From Pseudonocardia acidicola (GTDB lineage Bacteria > Actinomycetota > Actinomycetes > Mycobacteriales > Pseudonocardiaceae), in contig NZ_JAAXLA010000078.1 of assembly GCF_012911935.1 (NCBI RefSeq), positions 1 to 32,729 on the forward strand: DNA of 32,729 bases, read 5' to 3'. Both the position numbers and the translations under genes were made by a program. Below, in pieces: positions 18,572 through 27,397 of the stretch. How positions within the stretch are numbered: the stretch's first letter is position 1; every line of letters starts with the position of its first letter. Under the pieces are notes generated by a model that saw only the letters and a program-made list of their open reading frames with translations, was not told the DNA's origin and made no database searches.

Positions 18572-18595
18572 GTGATGACGTGCGGAGGGATGCGG

Positions 18596-19159
18596 GTGCG
18601 GGTGCTCGGCGTCGACCCGGGGCTGACCCGGTGCGGGCTCGGCGTGGTCGACGGCAGGGGAGGCCGGACGGTCGCGTGCGTCGCGGTGGACGTCGTGCGC
18701 AGTTCGGCGGACACACCGCTGGCCGAGCGGTTGCTGGGGGTCGCGGACGCCGTCGAGGAGTGGATCCGGGTGCACCGGCCCGACGTCGTCGCGATCGAGC
18801 GGGTCTTCAGCCAGAACAACGTGCGCACGGTGATGGGCACGGCACAGGCCAGCGGGGTCGTCGCGCTCACCGCCGCGCGGGCCGGGCTGCCGGTCGCGTT
18901 CCACACCCCCAGCGAGGTCAAGGCCGCGGTCACCGGGGCGGGCCGGGCCGACAAGCAGCAGGTCACAGCCATGATCACCCGGGTGCTCGGGCTCGCGGAG
19001 GCCCCCCGGCCCGCGGACGCCGCCGACGCGCTGGCCCTCGCGGTGTGCCACTGCTGGCGGGCCCCGATGCTCGAGCGGATGGCGCAGGCACAGGCCCGCT
19101 CGGCCGAACTGGCCCGGCGGCACAAGGCCCGGCTGGCTGCCGCGGCGAAAGGGCGTTGA
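18596..19159 (+). CDS. ruvC: Holliday junction resolvase RuvC
   Basis: The 187-aa endonuclease cuts Holliday junctions as part of RuvABC. The conserved start MRVLGVDPGLTRCG places the start at GTG 18596, with GGAGGG six bases upstream; the ATG at 18590 would abut that RBS. Acidic active-site residues are visible: D7 (GVDPG), E68 (AIERVF) and the pair in ADAADALALAVCH. The FSQNNVRTVMGTAQA block is diagnostic. It begins the ruvC-ruvA-ruvB cluster, with a LexA box upstream. Confidence 0.97.
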   Translation: MRVLGVDPGLTRCGLGVVDGRGGRTVACVAVDVVRSSADTPLAERLLGVADAVEEWIRVHRPDVVAIERVFSQNNVRTVMGTAQASGVVALTAARAGLPVAFHTPSEVKAAVTGAGRADKQQVTAMITRVLGLAEAPRPADAADALALAVCHCWRAPMLERMAQAQARSAELARRHKARLAAAAKGR

Positions 19160-19165
19160 TCGACG

Positions 19166-19771
19166 ATGATTGCTTCGGTGCGTGGTGAGGTGCTCGGGAT
19201 CGGGCTGGACCACGCGGTCGTGGAGGTCGGCGGCGTCGGGCTGGCCGTGCACGCCACCCCGACCACGCTCGCCGGCCTGCGCCGCGGGGAGCAGGCCCGG
19301 CTGGCGACCGCGCTGGTGGTCCGCGAGGACTCGCTGACGCTGTTCGGGTTCGCCGACGCCGAGGAGCGCGAGCTGTTCACGCTGCTGCAGACGGTGACGG
19401 GGGTGGGCCCGCGGCTCGCCCTGGCGACGCTGGCGGTGCTCGACCCGGATGCGCTGCGCCGGGCACTGGTCGACGGGGATCTCACGACCCTGACCCGGGT
19501 GCCGGGGATCGGGCGCAAGGGCGCCGAGCGGCTGATCGTGGAGCTGCGGGACAAGGTCGCCGCCCCGGTCGCCGCACCCGCAGGCGCCGCGCCGCCGGCG
19601 CCCACGGCGAACGGCGGCCCCCGTGACCAGGTGGTGGAGGCCCTCGTCGGGCTCGGCTTCACCGCGAAGCCCGCCGAGCAGGCCGTCGACGGGGTGCTCG
19701 GGGAGAACGGGGCCGCGGACGCCTCCGCGCTGCTGCGCTCCGCGCTGGCCAGGCTGGGCCGATCGCGGTGA
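19166..19771 (+). CDS. ruvA: Holliday junction DNA helicase subunit RuvA
   Basis: The 201-aa protein binds four-way junctions and loads RuvB. It starts MIASVRGEVLGIG and has the OB-like domain I. The two helix-hairpin-helix motifs VTGVGPRLALATLAV and VPGIGRKGAERLIVELRDK are at about residues 72-130. A flexible Ala/Pro linker (about 132-150) and the C-terminal RuvB-contact domain (QVVEALVGLGFTAKPAEQAV) follow. It begins six bases after ruvC, and its stop overlaps the ruvB start (GTGA). Confidence 0.97.
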   Translation: MIASVRGEVLGIGLDHAVVEVGGVGLAVHATPTTLAGLRRGEQARLATALVVREDSLTLFGFADAEERELFTLLQTVTGVGPRLALATLAVLDPDALRRALVDGDLTTLTRVPGIGRKGAERLIVELRDKVAAPVAAPAGAAPPAPTANGGPRDQVVEALVGLGFTAKPAEQAVDGVLGENGAADASALLRSALARLGRSR

Positions 19772-20811
19772 GCGAGTTCGAGCCGACCCGCGAGGTCGCT
19801 GCCGAGGCCGACGTCGAGGACCTCGACGTCGAGGCCAGCCTGCGGCCGCGCCGGCTCGCCGAGTTCATCGGCCAGCCTCGGGTCCGCGAGCAGCTCGAAC
19901 TGGTGCTGGAGGGCGCCCGCCGGCGCGGCGACCCACCCGACCACATCCTGCTCTCCGGCCCGCCCGGGCTGGGCAAGACCAGCCTGTCGATGATCGTCGC
20001 CGCGGAACTGGGGGCGGCGATCCGGCTCACCTCCGGTCCGGCCCTGGAGCGGGCCGGCGACCTCGCCGCGATGCTGTCCAACCTGATGCCCGGCGACGTG
20101 CTGTTCATCGACGAGATCCACCGCATCGCCCGCCCCGCCGAGGAGATGCTCTACCTCGCGATGGAGGACTTCCGGGTCGACGTGGTCGTCGGCAAGGGGC
20201 CCGGGGCGACCAGCATCCCGCTCGACATCGCGCCGTTCACCCTGGTCGGGGCGACCACCAGGGCCGGTGCGCTGACCGGCCCGCTGCGGGACCGCTTCGG
20301 CTTCACCGCGCACATGGAGTTCTACGAGCCCGGCGAGCTGGAGTTGGTGCTGCGTCGCGCCGCGACGATCCTCGACGTCGACCTGCGCGCGGACGGGGCC
20401 GAGGAGATCGCGGGCCGGTCGCGGGGAACACCGCGGATCGCGAATCGGTTGTTACGACGGGTGCGTGATTTCGCCGAGGTCCGCGCCGACGGCACCGTCA
20501 CCCGAATGGTGGCCCGCGATGCGCTGGCCGTGTACGACGTGGACGAGCTCGGCCTGGACCGGCTCGACCGCGCCGTACTCGGTGCGCTGGTGCGGTCGTT
20601 CGGGGGCGGCCCCGTGGGCGTGTCCACGCTCGCCGTAGCGGTGGGCGAGGAACCAGGTACCGTCGAAGAGGTCTGCGAGCCCTACCTGGTGCGCGCGGGC
20701 ATGCTGGCCCGAACGCCCCGGGGACGTGTGGCGACGGCGGCCGCGTGGGCCCATCTGGGTATGACTCCGCCCCCGGACGTCACCGGATCGGTCCCGTCGC
20801 CGTTGTTCTGA
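19768..20811 (+). CDS. ruvB: Holliday junction branch migration ATPase RuvB
   Basis: The 347-aa AAA+ motor drives branch migration with RuvA. Walker A is GPPGLGKT (residues 64-71) and Walker B is LFIDEIH (D115, E116). The sensor region includes VGATTRAGALTGPLRDRFGF and the arginine finger region, and the C-terminal winged helix (LDRAVLGALVRSFGGGPVGVSTLA) is present. Start GTG 19768 overlaps the ruvA stop. A hairpin follows the gene. Confidence 0.97.
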   Translation: MSEFEPTREVAAEADVEDLDVEASLRPRRLAEFIGQPRVREQLELVLEGARRRGDPPDHILLSGPPGLGKTSLSMIVAAELGAAIRLTSGPALERAGDLAAMLSNLMPGDVLFIDEIHRIARPAEEMLYLAMEDFRVDVVVGKGPGATSIPLDIAPFTLVGATTRAGALTGPLRDRFGFTAHMEFYEPGELELVLRRAATILDVDLRADGAEEIAGRSRGTPRIANRLLRRVRDFAEVRADGTVTRMVARDALAVYDVDELGLDRLDRAVLGALVRSFGGGPVGVSTLAVAVGEEPGTVEEVCEPYLVRAGMLARTPRGRVATAAAWAHLGMTPPPDVTGSVPSPLF

Positions 20812-20840
20812 CGATGGCCCGGCACGGCGGACGAGGGCCG

Positions 20841-20865
20841 CAGCACCGGTGCAACCCCGGTGCTG
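20841..20865 (+). terminator. Hairpin after ruvB
   Basis: CAGCACCGG (20841-20849) pairs perfectly with CCGGTGCTG (20857-20865) around a 7-base loop. It lies between ruvB and yajC and may end or attenuate the SOS-controlled ruvCAB transcript. There is no T tract. Confidence 0.5.
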
Positions 20866-20905
20866 GCACACTCATGGCCCTTCGACGTGCGGAGATACGG
20901 AGATC

Positions 20906-21337
20906 ATGGAAACTCTGCTGTTCCCACTGCTCATCCTGCTGCTGTTCATTCCCATCTTCCTCTCCGGGCGGAAGCAACGCCGCCAGATGCAGGAGATGCA
21001 GCAGTTGCAGGCCGCGCTGGAGCCCGGTGACGTCGTGGTGACGACCTCCGGTCTGCGGGCGACGGTCGTCGACGCCTCCTACGAGGAGACGGTCGACCTC
21101 GAGATCGCCGACGGCGTGGTGACCACCTGGGTGCGCGCCGCGGTGCGGGAGAAGGTCAACCCGACCCCGGACGACGTCTCCTCGCTCACCGACGGCTCCG
21201 CCGACGTCGCCGACGAGCACGACGCGGAACCCGTCGAGCGCGTCGAGGACAAGCCGGCGGTGACGGACAGCACGCCGGAGCCGACCGGCACGACCGACGA
21301 CGCGCGCTCGAACGGGACGCCGGGCTCGCGCAACTGA
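20906..21337 (+). CDS. yajC: Preprotein translocase subunit YajC
   Basis: The 143-aa protein has one N-terminal membrane segment (LLFPLLILLLFIPIFLS). A cytoplasmic basic/Gln-rich stretch RKQRRQMQEMQQLQAALEPGD and the conserved GDVVVTTSGLRATVVDA beta domain follow. YajC associates with SecDF and the SecYEG translocon. The C-terminal 50 residues are an acidic Thr/Pro/Asp-rich tail that is longer than in E. coli, as in many actinobacteria. ATG 20906 has GGAG 3-7 bases upstream. It precedes secD by 80 bases that can form alternative hairpins. Confidence 0.93.
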   Translation: METLLFPLLILLLFIPIFLSGRKQRRQMQEMQQLQAALEPGDVVVTTSGLRATVVDASYEETVDLEIADGVVTTWVRAAVREKVNPTPDDVSSLTDGSADVADEHDAEPVERVEDKPAVTDSTPEPTGTTDDARSNGTPGSRN

Positions 21338-21341
21338 TCCA

Positions 21342-21378
21342 CCGGGCGGCCGCAGCGGGCCGCCTTCGTTGGGGCGGC
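21342..21378 (+). promoter_or_regulatory. Mutually exclusive hairpins in the secD leader
   Basis: Three blocks occur in order: GGCGGCC (21343-21349), GGGCCGCC (21355-21362) and GGCGGCCC (21371-21378). The middle block can pair with the first (7 bp, 6-base loop) or with the third (8 bp, 8-base loop), but not both. This is the geometry of an attenuator or translation switch. The RBS of secD lies about 30 bases later. Function is inferred. Confidence 0.4.
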
Positions 21379-21417
21379 CCACCGGCGGTCCCCGGCTATA
21401 TCAGGAGATAGAAGGCA

Positions 21418-23139
21418 GTGGCATCAACCCCGGGGCGGATCCGCCCTTGGCGGTACCTGGCGGCGTTCGCCGGCATCGTCGTCGTCCTGTACTCGCTGGT
21501 GTTCTTCACCGGCGACGGCAGGCCCAGCCCCAAGCTGGGCATCGACCTGCAGGGCGGCACCCGGGTCACGCTGACCGCGCGCACCGAGTCCGGCGCCGCG
21601 CCGCCGCGTGACCAGTTGATCCAGGCGCAGCAGATCATCGAGCAGCGCGTCAACGGTCTCGGCGTGAGCGGCGCCGAGGTCGTCCTGGACGGCAACAACC
21701 TGACGATCACAGTCCCCGGGGCCCAGGGCGACCAGGCCCGGTCCCTCGGCCAGACGGCGCAGCTGCGCTTCCGCCCGGTCGTCGGTGATCCCGTCCCGGT
21801 CATCCCGGCCACTGCCCCCGCGGCGGGCGCGACGTCGAACGCCCCCGCCGCGCCGCCCACCGGCCAGAGCACCGCCCCGGCCCCCGCCGGGTCTCAGCCG
21901 CAGGGTCTCGCGGGCGACGCGACCAGCCAGAAGGTTGCTCCGGTCGCGTACTCGACGCCGCTGCAGAACCCGGCCCCGCCGCCGTCGCCCGCCCCCACGC
22001 CGGACGCCGGCGCCAACCCCGCCCCGGCCGACCCGGCCGTGGCGGCGGCGATCGCGCAGGCTCGCGCGACCCGGCAGAGCACCGACCCGACCGTCCAGCA
22101 GCAGGCCCTCGCCGCGCTGGACTGCAAGGCCAACGACCCGCTGCGGGGCTACGACGACCCGGCCCTGCCGCTGGTCGCGTGCAACCAGGACGGCACCGAG
22201 AAGTACGTGCTCGGCCCCACGATCATCGAGGGCACCCAGATCGCCAGCGCTCAGGCCACGACCAATCAGAACGGCGCGGGTTACGTCGTCGACCTCACGT
22301 TCAAGAACCCCGGTGCCGGGATCTGGGGCGACTACACGAGCAAGAACATCGGCAAGCAGGCGGCCTTCGTCCTGGACGGCGAGGTCGTCTCGGCGCCGCA
22401 GATCCAGGGAGCCCTCTACGGGGTGACCCAGGTCAGCGGCAACTTCAACCAGGCGCGGGCGCAGGAGCTGGCCAGCGTGCTGCGCTACGGCTCGCTGCCG
22501 CTGTCGTTCGACTCCAACGAGGCGCAGACGGTGTCGGCAACCCTGGGCCTGGCCTCGCTGGATGCCGGTCTCATCGCGGGTGCCATCGGGCTGGCGCTGG
22601 TGTTCGTCTACTGCCTGTTCTACTACCGGGCGCTGGGCGTCCTGACGATCCTGTCGCTGGCACTGTCCGGTGTGGTCGTCTACGCGGTCCTGGTGCTGCT
22701 CGGGCGGTGGATCGGGTTCACCCTCGACCTGGCCGGCGTCGCCGGGTTCATCGTGGCCATCGGCATCACGGCCGACTCGTTCGTCATCTTCTTCGAACGG
22801 CTCAAGGACGAGATGCGTGAGGGCCGCAGCTTCCGGTCGGCGGTGCCACGCGGCTGGGTGCGGGCGCGCCGGACCATCCTGAGCGCCGACGCCGTGAGCT
22901 TCCTGGCCTCCGCGGTGCTCTACATCCTCGCGGTCGGTCAGGTGAAGGGCTTCGCCTTCACGCTGGGCATGTCCACCGTTCTCGACCTCGTCGTCGTGTT
23001 CCTGGTGACCCACCCGCTGGTGGCGCTGGCCTCCAACTCCCGGGTCTTCGGCAGCCCGGCGTGGTCGGGCCTCGGTTCGGTGGCGAAGATCGGCGCGGCC
23101 CGGCGGCGGGCGACCGCCGCGGCCTCGAAGGGAGCCTGA
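21418..23139 (+). CDS. secD: Protein translocase subunit SecD
   Basis: The 573-aa membrane protein uses the proton gradient to help complete Sec-dependent export. After the first membrane segment comes the conserved GIDLQGGTRVTLTA block. The first periplasmic domain is interrupted at about residues 126-207 by a Pro/Ala/Gln-rich low-complexity insert. The conserved region GKQAAFVLDGEVVSAPQIQG precedes five further membrane segments (about 385-555) with VAIGITADSFVIFFERLKDE. Start GTG 21418 follows an AGGAG/AAGG region. secF follows after one base. Confidence 0.96.
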   Translation: MASTPGRIRPWRYLAAFAGIVVVLYSLVFFTGDGRPSPKLGIDLQGGTRVTLTARTESGAAPPRDQLIQAQQIIEQRVNGLGVSGAEVVLDGNNLTITVPGAQGDQARSLGQTAQLRFRPVVGDPVPVIPATAPAAGATSNAPAAPPTGQSTAPAPAGSQPQGLAGDATSQKVAPVAYSTPLQNPAPPPSPAPTPDAGANPAPADPAVAAAIAQARATRQSTDPTVQQQALAALDCKANDPLRGYDDPALPLVACNQDGTEKYVLGPTIIEGTQIASAQATTNQNGAGYVVDLTFKNPGAGIWGDYTSKNIGKQAAFVLDGEVVSAPQIQGALYGVTQVSGNFNQARAQELASVLRYGSLPLSFDSNEAQTVSATLGLASLDAGLIAGAIGLALVFVYCLFYYRALGVLTILSLALSGVVVYAVLVLLGRWIGFTLDLAGVAGFIVAIGITADSFVIFFERLKDEMREGRSFRSAVPRGWVRARRTILSADAVSFLASAVLYILAVGQVKGFAFTLGMSTVLDLVVVFLVTHPLVALASNSRVFGSPAWSGLGSVAKIGAARRRATAAASKGA

Positions 23140-23140
23140 C

Positions 23141-24376
23141 GTGGTGACCAGCAACACCTCCAGGACCGGCTTCCTCGGCCGGCTCTACACCGGTACCGGT
23201 GCCTTCGACGTCGTCGGCAAGCGCAAGACCTGGTACGCCGTGTTCGGCACGCTCGTGCTGATCTGCGTGCTGTCGATCGTGCTGCGCGGGTTCAACCTGG
23301 GCATCGACTTCACCGGCGGCACGCAGATCCAGATGCCGGCCACCGGCGCCTCCGGCACGATCAGCACCCAGCAGGTGGAGCAGGTCTACCACCGGGTGGT
23401 CGGTGCCGACCCGGCCTCGGTGCAGTCCGTCGGGGCCGGCGGTGCAGCGTCGATCCTGCTGCGCTCCGAAGCCCTCGACGCCGGCCAGACCGTCGCGCTC
23501 AAGCAGGCGCTGTTCGACTCGCTGCAGCCGCTCGGGCCGAATGGCCAGGCCTCGCAGCAGACGATCAGCGACAGCGCGGTGAGCGGCACCTGGGGCGGGC
23601 AGATCACGACCCAGGCACTGATCGCGCTGGCCGTGTTCCTCGTGCTGGTCACCATCTTCCTGGCGTTCTACTTCGAACGCGCGATGGCGATCGCGGCGCT
23701 GGTCGCGCTGGTGCACGACGTGGTCGTCACCGCCGGCATCTACTCGATCGTCGGCTTCGAGGTCACCCCGTCCACGGTGATCGGTCTGCTGACCATCCTC
23801 GGGTTCTCGCTCTACGACACCGTCGTGGTGTTCGACAAGGTCAAGGAGAACACCCGCGGGCTGCTCGGGCTGACCCGGCGCAGCTACCCCGAGGCGGCCA
23901 ACCTCGCGCTGAACCAGACCTTGATGCGCTCGATCAACACCTCGCTCATCGCGGTGCTGCCGGTGCTCGGGCTGATGGTGGTCGGCGTCGGGCTGCTCGG
24001 TGTCGGCACGCTGGCCGACCTGGCGCTGGTGCAGATGGTCGGCATCGTCGCCGGCGCGGCGTCGTCGATCCTGCTGGCCACCCCGATCCTGGTCGACCTG
24101 AAGATGCGCGACCCGCGGTTCCGGCAGCAGGCCGAGCGGGTCAAGGCCCGGCGGGCGCGGTCGGCCGCCGCGCAGTCCGGTGCCGCCGGCCCCGAGGACG
24201 GACCCGACCTGGCCGACGACGACGCGCTCGCGTCCGAGCTGCGAAAGGAGCGGGCGATGGCCGCCGCGTCCGGCGTGCCGGCCCGCACCGCCAAGAATGG
24301 CGACCGGCGTGGTGGGCAGCGGTCGTCGCGGCCCACCGGCAAGTCGGCGCGCCCGACCGGGAAGAGGCAGCGGTGA
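23141..24376 (+). CDS. secF: Protein translocase subunit SecF
   Basis: The 411-aa partner of SecD has the first membrane segment at about residues 30-48, then NLGIDFTGGTQIQM and an extracytoplasmic domain. Five further membrane segments follow, with LVALVHDVVVTAGIYSIVGFEVTPSTVIGLLTILGFSLYDTVVVFDK as the diagnostic block. The C-terminal 85 residues form a charged, Ala/Arg-rich cytoplasmic tail, typical of actinobacterial SecF. The start is GTG 23141; GTG 23144 is equally possible. The stop overlaps apt (GTGA). Confidence 0.96.
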   Translation: MVTSNTSRTGFLGRLYTGTGAFDVVGKRKTWYAVFGTLVLICVLSIVLRGFNLGIDFTGGTQIQMPATGASGTISTQQVEQVYHRVVGADPASVQSVGAGGAASILLRSEALDAGQTVALKQALFDSLQPLGPNGQASQQTISDSAVSGTWGGQITTQALIALAVFLVLVTIFLAFYFERAMAIAALVALVHDVVVTAGIYSIVGFEVTPSTVIGLLTILGFSLYDTVVVFDKVKENTRGLLGLTRRSYPEAANLALNQTLMRSINTSLIAVLPVLGLMVVGVGLLGVGTLADLALVQMVGIVAGAASSILLATPILVDLKMRDPRFRQQAERVKARRARSAAAQSGAAGPEDGPDLADDDALASELRKERAMAAASGVPARTAKNGDRRGGQRSSRPTGKSARPTGKRQR

Positions 24377-24912
24377 GCATCACCGAGGAGACCGAACCCT
24401 CACTGGTCCGGGTCGCGGGCCTGGTCCGGGACGTCCCGGACTACCCGCAACCGGGCGTGCTGTTCCGGGACATCACCCCGGTACTGGCCGATCCGGAGGC
24501 CTTCACCACGGTGTCCACCGAGCTGGCCGCGATGGCCGGCGAAGCCGACCTCGTCGTCGGCGTGGAGGCCCGCGGGTTCCTCATCGGGGCGGCCGTCGCG
24601 CTCGTCGCGGGTGCCGGGATCGTCCCCGTGCGCAAGGCGGGGAAGCTGCCCCGGGTGGCCGCGTCGCGCACCTACGAGCTGGAGTACGGCACGGCCACCC
24701 TCGAGTTGGCGGCCGACACGGTGCCGGCCGGGTCGCGGGTGTTCGTGATCGACGACGTGCTGGCCACCGGCGGTACGGCGGCCGCCGCGTGCGCGCTGCT
24801 CAGCGATGTCGGCGCGCAGGTCGTGGGGTTCGGTTCGCTGCTCGAGCTCACCGCGCTGGGCGGGCGGGACCGGCTGGGCGACATCCCGGTGCACGCCCTG
24901 CTGACGTACTGA
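24373..24912 (+). CDS. apt: Adenine phosphoribosyltransferase
   Basis: The 179-aa enzyme converts adenine and PRPP to AMP (purine salvage). It shows the APT start block VRDVPDYPQPGVLFRDITPVLADP, the substrate region VVGVEARGFLIGAAVAL, and RKAGKLPR. The PRPP-binding motif is VFVIDDVLATGGTA (D127, D128). Start GTG 24373 overlaps the secF stop. The order secDF-apt-rel is conserved in actinobacteria. Confidence 0.96.
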   Translation: MSITEETEPSLVRVAGLVRDVPDYPQPGVLFRDITPVLADPEAFTTVSTELAAMAGEADLVVGVEARGFLIGAAVALVAGAGIVPVRKAGKLPRVAASRTYELEYGTATLELAADTVPAGSRVFVIDDVLATGGTAAAACALLSDVGAQVVGFGSLLELTALGGRDRLGDIPVHALLTY

Positions 24913-24921
24913 CCCGAGGGC

Positions 24922-24927
24922 TATCCT
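24922..24927 (+). promoter_or_regulatory. Candidate -10 box for rel
   Basis: TATCCT lies 35 bases before the rel ATG in the 50-base apt-rel gap. CTGACG at 24901-24906 could be a -35 element with a short 15-base spacer. This would give rel its own promoter besides read-through from apt. Confidence 0.35.
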
Positions 24928-24962
24928 TCTCGAGGTGGAGCTCTGCCGCTTATGAGGCGCGT

Positions 24963-27284
24963 ATGACGGACCTGCAGCCGGTCGCGCCGCCGGTCCCGAG
25001 TCCGGACGGCCCGGCCAAGCCCTCGGCCACCCGCCGGGTGCGGGCCCGCATCGCCCGCCGGATGACGCCGCAGCGGGTCGCGGTGGTCAAGCCCGTGCTC
25101 GAGCCGCTGGCGAGCGTGCACCGGGCGCTGCACCCGAAGGCCGACCTGGTGCTGCTGCAGCGCGCCTACGACGTCGCCGAGGACAAGCACGCCCACCAGA
25201 AGCGCAAGTCCGGCGACCCGTACATCACCCACCCGCTGGCGGTGGCGACCATCCTGGCCGAGCTGGGCATGGACACCATCACGCTGGTCGCCGCGCTGCT
25301 GCACGACACCGTCGAGGACACCGACTACTCCCTCGAGCGGCTGCGCGCCGACTTCGGTGAGGAGGTCGCGCACCTCGTCGACGGGGTCACCAAGCTCGAC
25401 AAGGTCGAGCTGGGCACCGCCGCGGAGGCCGAGACCATCCGCAAGATGGTCGTCGCGATGGCGCGGGACCCGCGGGTGCTGGTCATCAAGCTCTCGGACC
25501 GGCTGCACAACATGCGTACGATGCGCTTCCTGCCGCCGGAGAAGCAGGCCAAGAAGGCCCGCGAGACCCTGGAGGTGCTGGCCCCGCTGGCCCACCGGCT
25601 CGGGATGGCCACGGTCAAGTGGGAGCTGGAGGACCTGTCCTTCGCGATCCTGCACCCGAAGAAGTACGAGGAGATCGTCCGGCTCGTCGCCACCCGGGCG
25701 CCGTCCCGGGACACCTACCTCAAGCAGGTCATCGACGAGGTGACCCAGCAGCTCGACTCGGCGCGGATCACCGCCGCCGTCGAGGGCCGGCCCAAGCACT
25801 ACTACTCGATCTACCGCAAGATGATCGTCAAGGGCCGGGACTTCGACGACATCCACGACCTGGTCGGGGTGCGGGTGCTCGTCGACGAGGTGCGCGACTG
25901 CTACGCCGCGATGGGCATGGTGCACGCCCTGTGGCAGCCGATGCCGGGGCGGTTCAAGGACTACATCGCCCAGCCCCGCTTCGGGGTCTACCAGTCGCTG
26001 CACACCACCGTGATCGGGCCGGACGGCAAGCCGCTCGAGGTGCAGATCCGCACCCACGAGATGCACCGCACCGCCGAGTACGGCATCGCCGCGCACTGGC
26101 GCTACAAGGAGAGCCGCGGCTCCCACGGCCCGTCCGCCGGGACCGTCGAGATCGATGAGATGTCCTGGATGCGCCAGTTGCTCGACTGGCAGCGGGAGGC
26201 CGCGGACCCCGGGGACTTCCTGGAGTCGCTGCGCTTCGACCTGGCGGCCAAGGAGATCTTCGTCTTCACCCCCAAGGGCGACGTGATCACGCTGCCGATG
26301 GGCTCGACGCCGGTGGACCTGGCCTATGCGGTGCACACCGAGGTCGGCAACCGCTGCATCGGGTCGCGGGTGAACGGCCGGCTGGTCGCGCTGGAGCGCA
26401 AACTCGAGTCCGGCGACGTCGTGGAGATCTTCACCTCGAAGGCCGAGGGGGCCGGGCCGAGCCGCGACTGGCTGTCGTTCGTCGCCTCGCCGCGGGCCAA
26501 GACCAAGATTAAGCACTGGTTCGCCAAGGAGCGCCGCGAGGAGGCCATCGAGGCGGGCAAGGACGCGATCACCCGGGAGGCCCGCCGCACCGGGATGCCG
26601 CTGCAGCGGCTGGTGTCCACCGACGCCATGGCCGCGCTGTCCCGCGAGCTGCACTTCCCGGACCTGTCCGGGCTGTACGCCGCCGTCGGGGAGGGGCACG
26701 CCTCGGCCCGCCACGTCGTGCAGCGGCTGGTCGCGCTGCTCGGCGGGATGGAGGACGCCGAGGAGGAGCTCGCCGAGCGCGCCACTCCGTCGACGGTCCG
26801 GCTGCGCCGGGCGTCGGGCGACGCGGGCGTCGTCGTCCGCAGCGACGGTGCCGACATGGGCGATCTCTACATGAAGCTGGCTCGCTGCTGCACGCCGGTG
26901 CCCGGCGACGACATCCTCGGGTTCGTGACCCGTGGTGGCGGGGTCAGCGTGCACCGCACCGACTGCACCAACGCCGGCGACCTGCAGTCCCGGGCCGAGC
27001 GGCTCGTCGACGTGGCCTGGTCGGTGTCGCCGGGCTCGGTGTTCCTGGTCGCGATCCAGGTCGAGGCGCTCGACCGGCACCGGCTGCTGTCGGACGTGAC
27101 GAAGGTGCTGGCCGACGAGAAGGTCAACATCCTGTCCGCGTCGGTGACGACGTCGCGTGACCGGGTCGCGGTGTCGCGGTTCAGCTTCGAGATGGGCGAC
27201 CCGAAGCATCTCGGGCACGTGCTGCGCGCGGTGCGCAACGTCGAGGGCGTCTACGACGTGTACCGGGTGACGAGCGCGGGCTGA
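24963..27284 (+). CDS. rel: Bifunctional (p)ppGpp synthetase/hydrolase Rel
   Basis: The 773-aa long RelA/SpoT homologue makes and degrades the stringent-response alarmone. The hydrolase domain has the HD motif LLHDTVEDT (H114, D115) and KLSDRLHNMRTM. The synthetase domain has the basic R-F-K-D motif (330-333) that marks bifunctional enzymes, and FGVYQSLHTTVIG. The TGS domain spans about 428-490 (FVFTPKGDVITLP). A Cys-containing region (ARCCTPVPGDDI, near 641) and a C-terminal ACT domain (about 692-765) complete the regulatory half. ATG 24963 is chosen; GAGG lies 6 bases upstream. All catalytic motifs appear intact. Confidence 0.96.
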   Translation: MTDLQPVAPPVPSPDGPAKPSATRRVRARIARRMTPQRVAVVKPVLEPLASVHRALHPKADLVLLQRAYDVAEDKHAHQKRKSGDPYITHPLAVATILAELGMDTITLVAALLHDTVEDTDYSLERLRADFGEEVAHLVDGVTKLDKVELGTAAEAETIRKMVVAMARDPRVLVIKLSDRLHNMRTMRFLPPEKQAKKARETLEVLAPLAHRLGMATVKWELEDLSFAILHPKKYEEIVRLVATRAPSRDTYLKQVIDEVTQQLDSARITAAVEGRPKHYYSIYRKMIVKGRDFDDIHDLVGVRVLVDEVRDCYAAMGMVHALWQPMPGRFKDYIAQPRFGVYQSLHTTVIGPDGKPLEVQIRTHEMHRTAEYGIAAHWRYKESRGSHGPSAGTVEIDEMSWMRQLLDWQREAADPGDFLESLRFDLAAKEIFVFTPKGDVITLPMGSTPVDLAYAVHTEVGNRCIGSRVNGRLVALERKLESGDVVEIFTSKAEGAGPSRDWLSFVASPRAKTKIKHWFAKERREEAIEAGKDAITREARRTGMPLQRLVSTDAMAALSRELHFPDLSGLYAAVGEGHASARHVVQRLVALLGGMEDAEEELAERATPSTVRLRRASGDAGVVVRSDGADMGDLYMKLARCCTPVPGDDILGFVTRGGGVSVHRTDCTNAGDLQSRAERLVDVAWSVSPGSVFLVAIQVEALDRHRLLSDVTKVLADEKVNILSASVTTSRDRVAVSRFSFEMGDPKHLGHVLRAVRNVEGVYDVYRVTSAG

Positions 27285-27358
27285 CCGCAGCGCCGGGAGC
27301 CGAGCCGGCGGCTTTCGCGACGGCGATCATCGCAGCGGCGGGGCCGGGGACGGTCCGC

Positions 27359-27393
27359 CGGGTCCGGGCGGGTGGTGCGCCCGCCCGGACCCG
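27359..27393. terminator. Bidirectional hairpin terminator between rel and cyclophilin genes
   Basis: A 14-bp perfect stem (CGGGTCCGGGCGGG at 27359-27372 with its complement at 27380-27393) encloses a 7-base loop. It lies in the 113-base gap between two convergent genes. There is no T tract, as is common for GC-rich actinobacteria. Confidence 0.75.
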
Positions 27394-27397
27394 CAGA

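Noticed and set aside
20841..20865. A cobalamin-riboswitch-like GCAACCCCGGTGCTGGC string
   Set aside because: Only a simple hairpin is present; no B12 box or larger junction fold, and neighbours are ruvB and yajC.
24921..27218. A 765-codon open frame antisense to rel
   Set aside because: Composition is typical of a shadow frame (His/Arg/Val/Gln-rich, no domains), and the sense strand encodes Rel.
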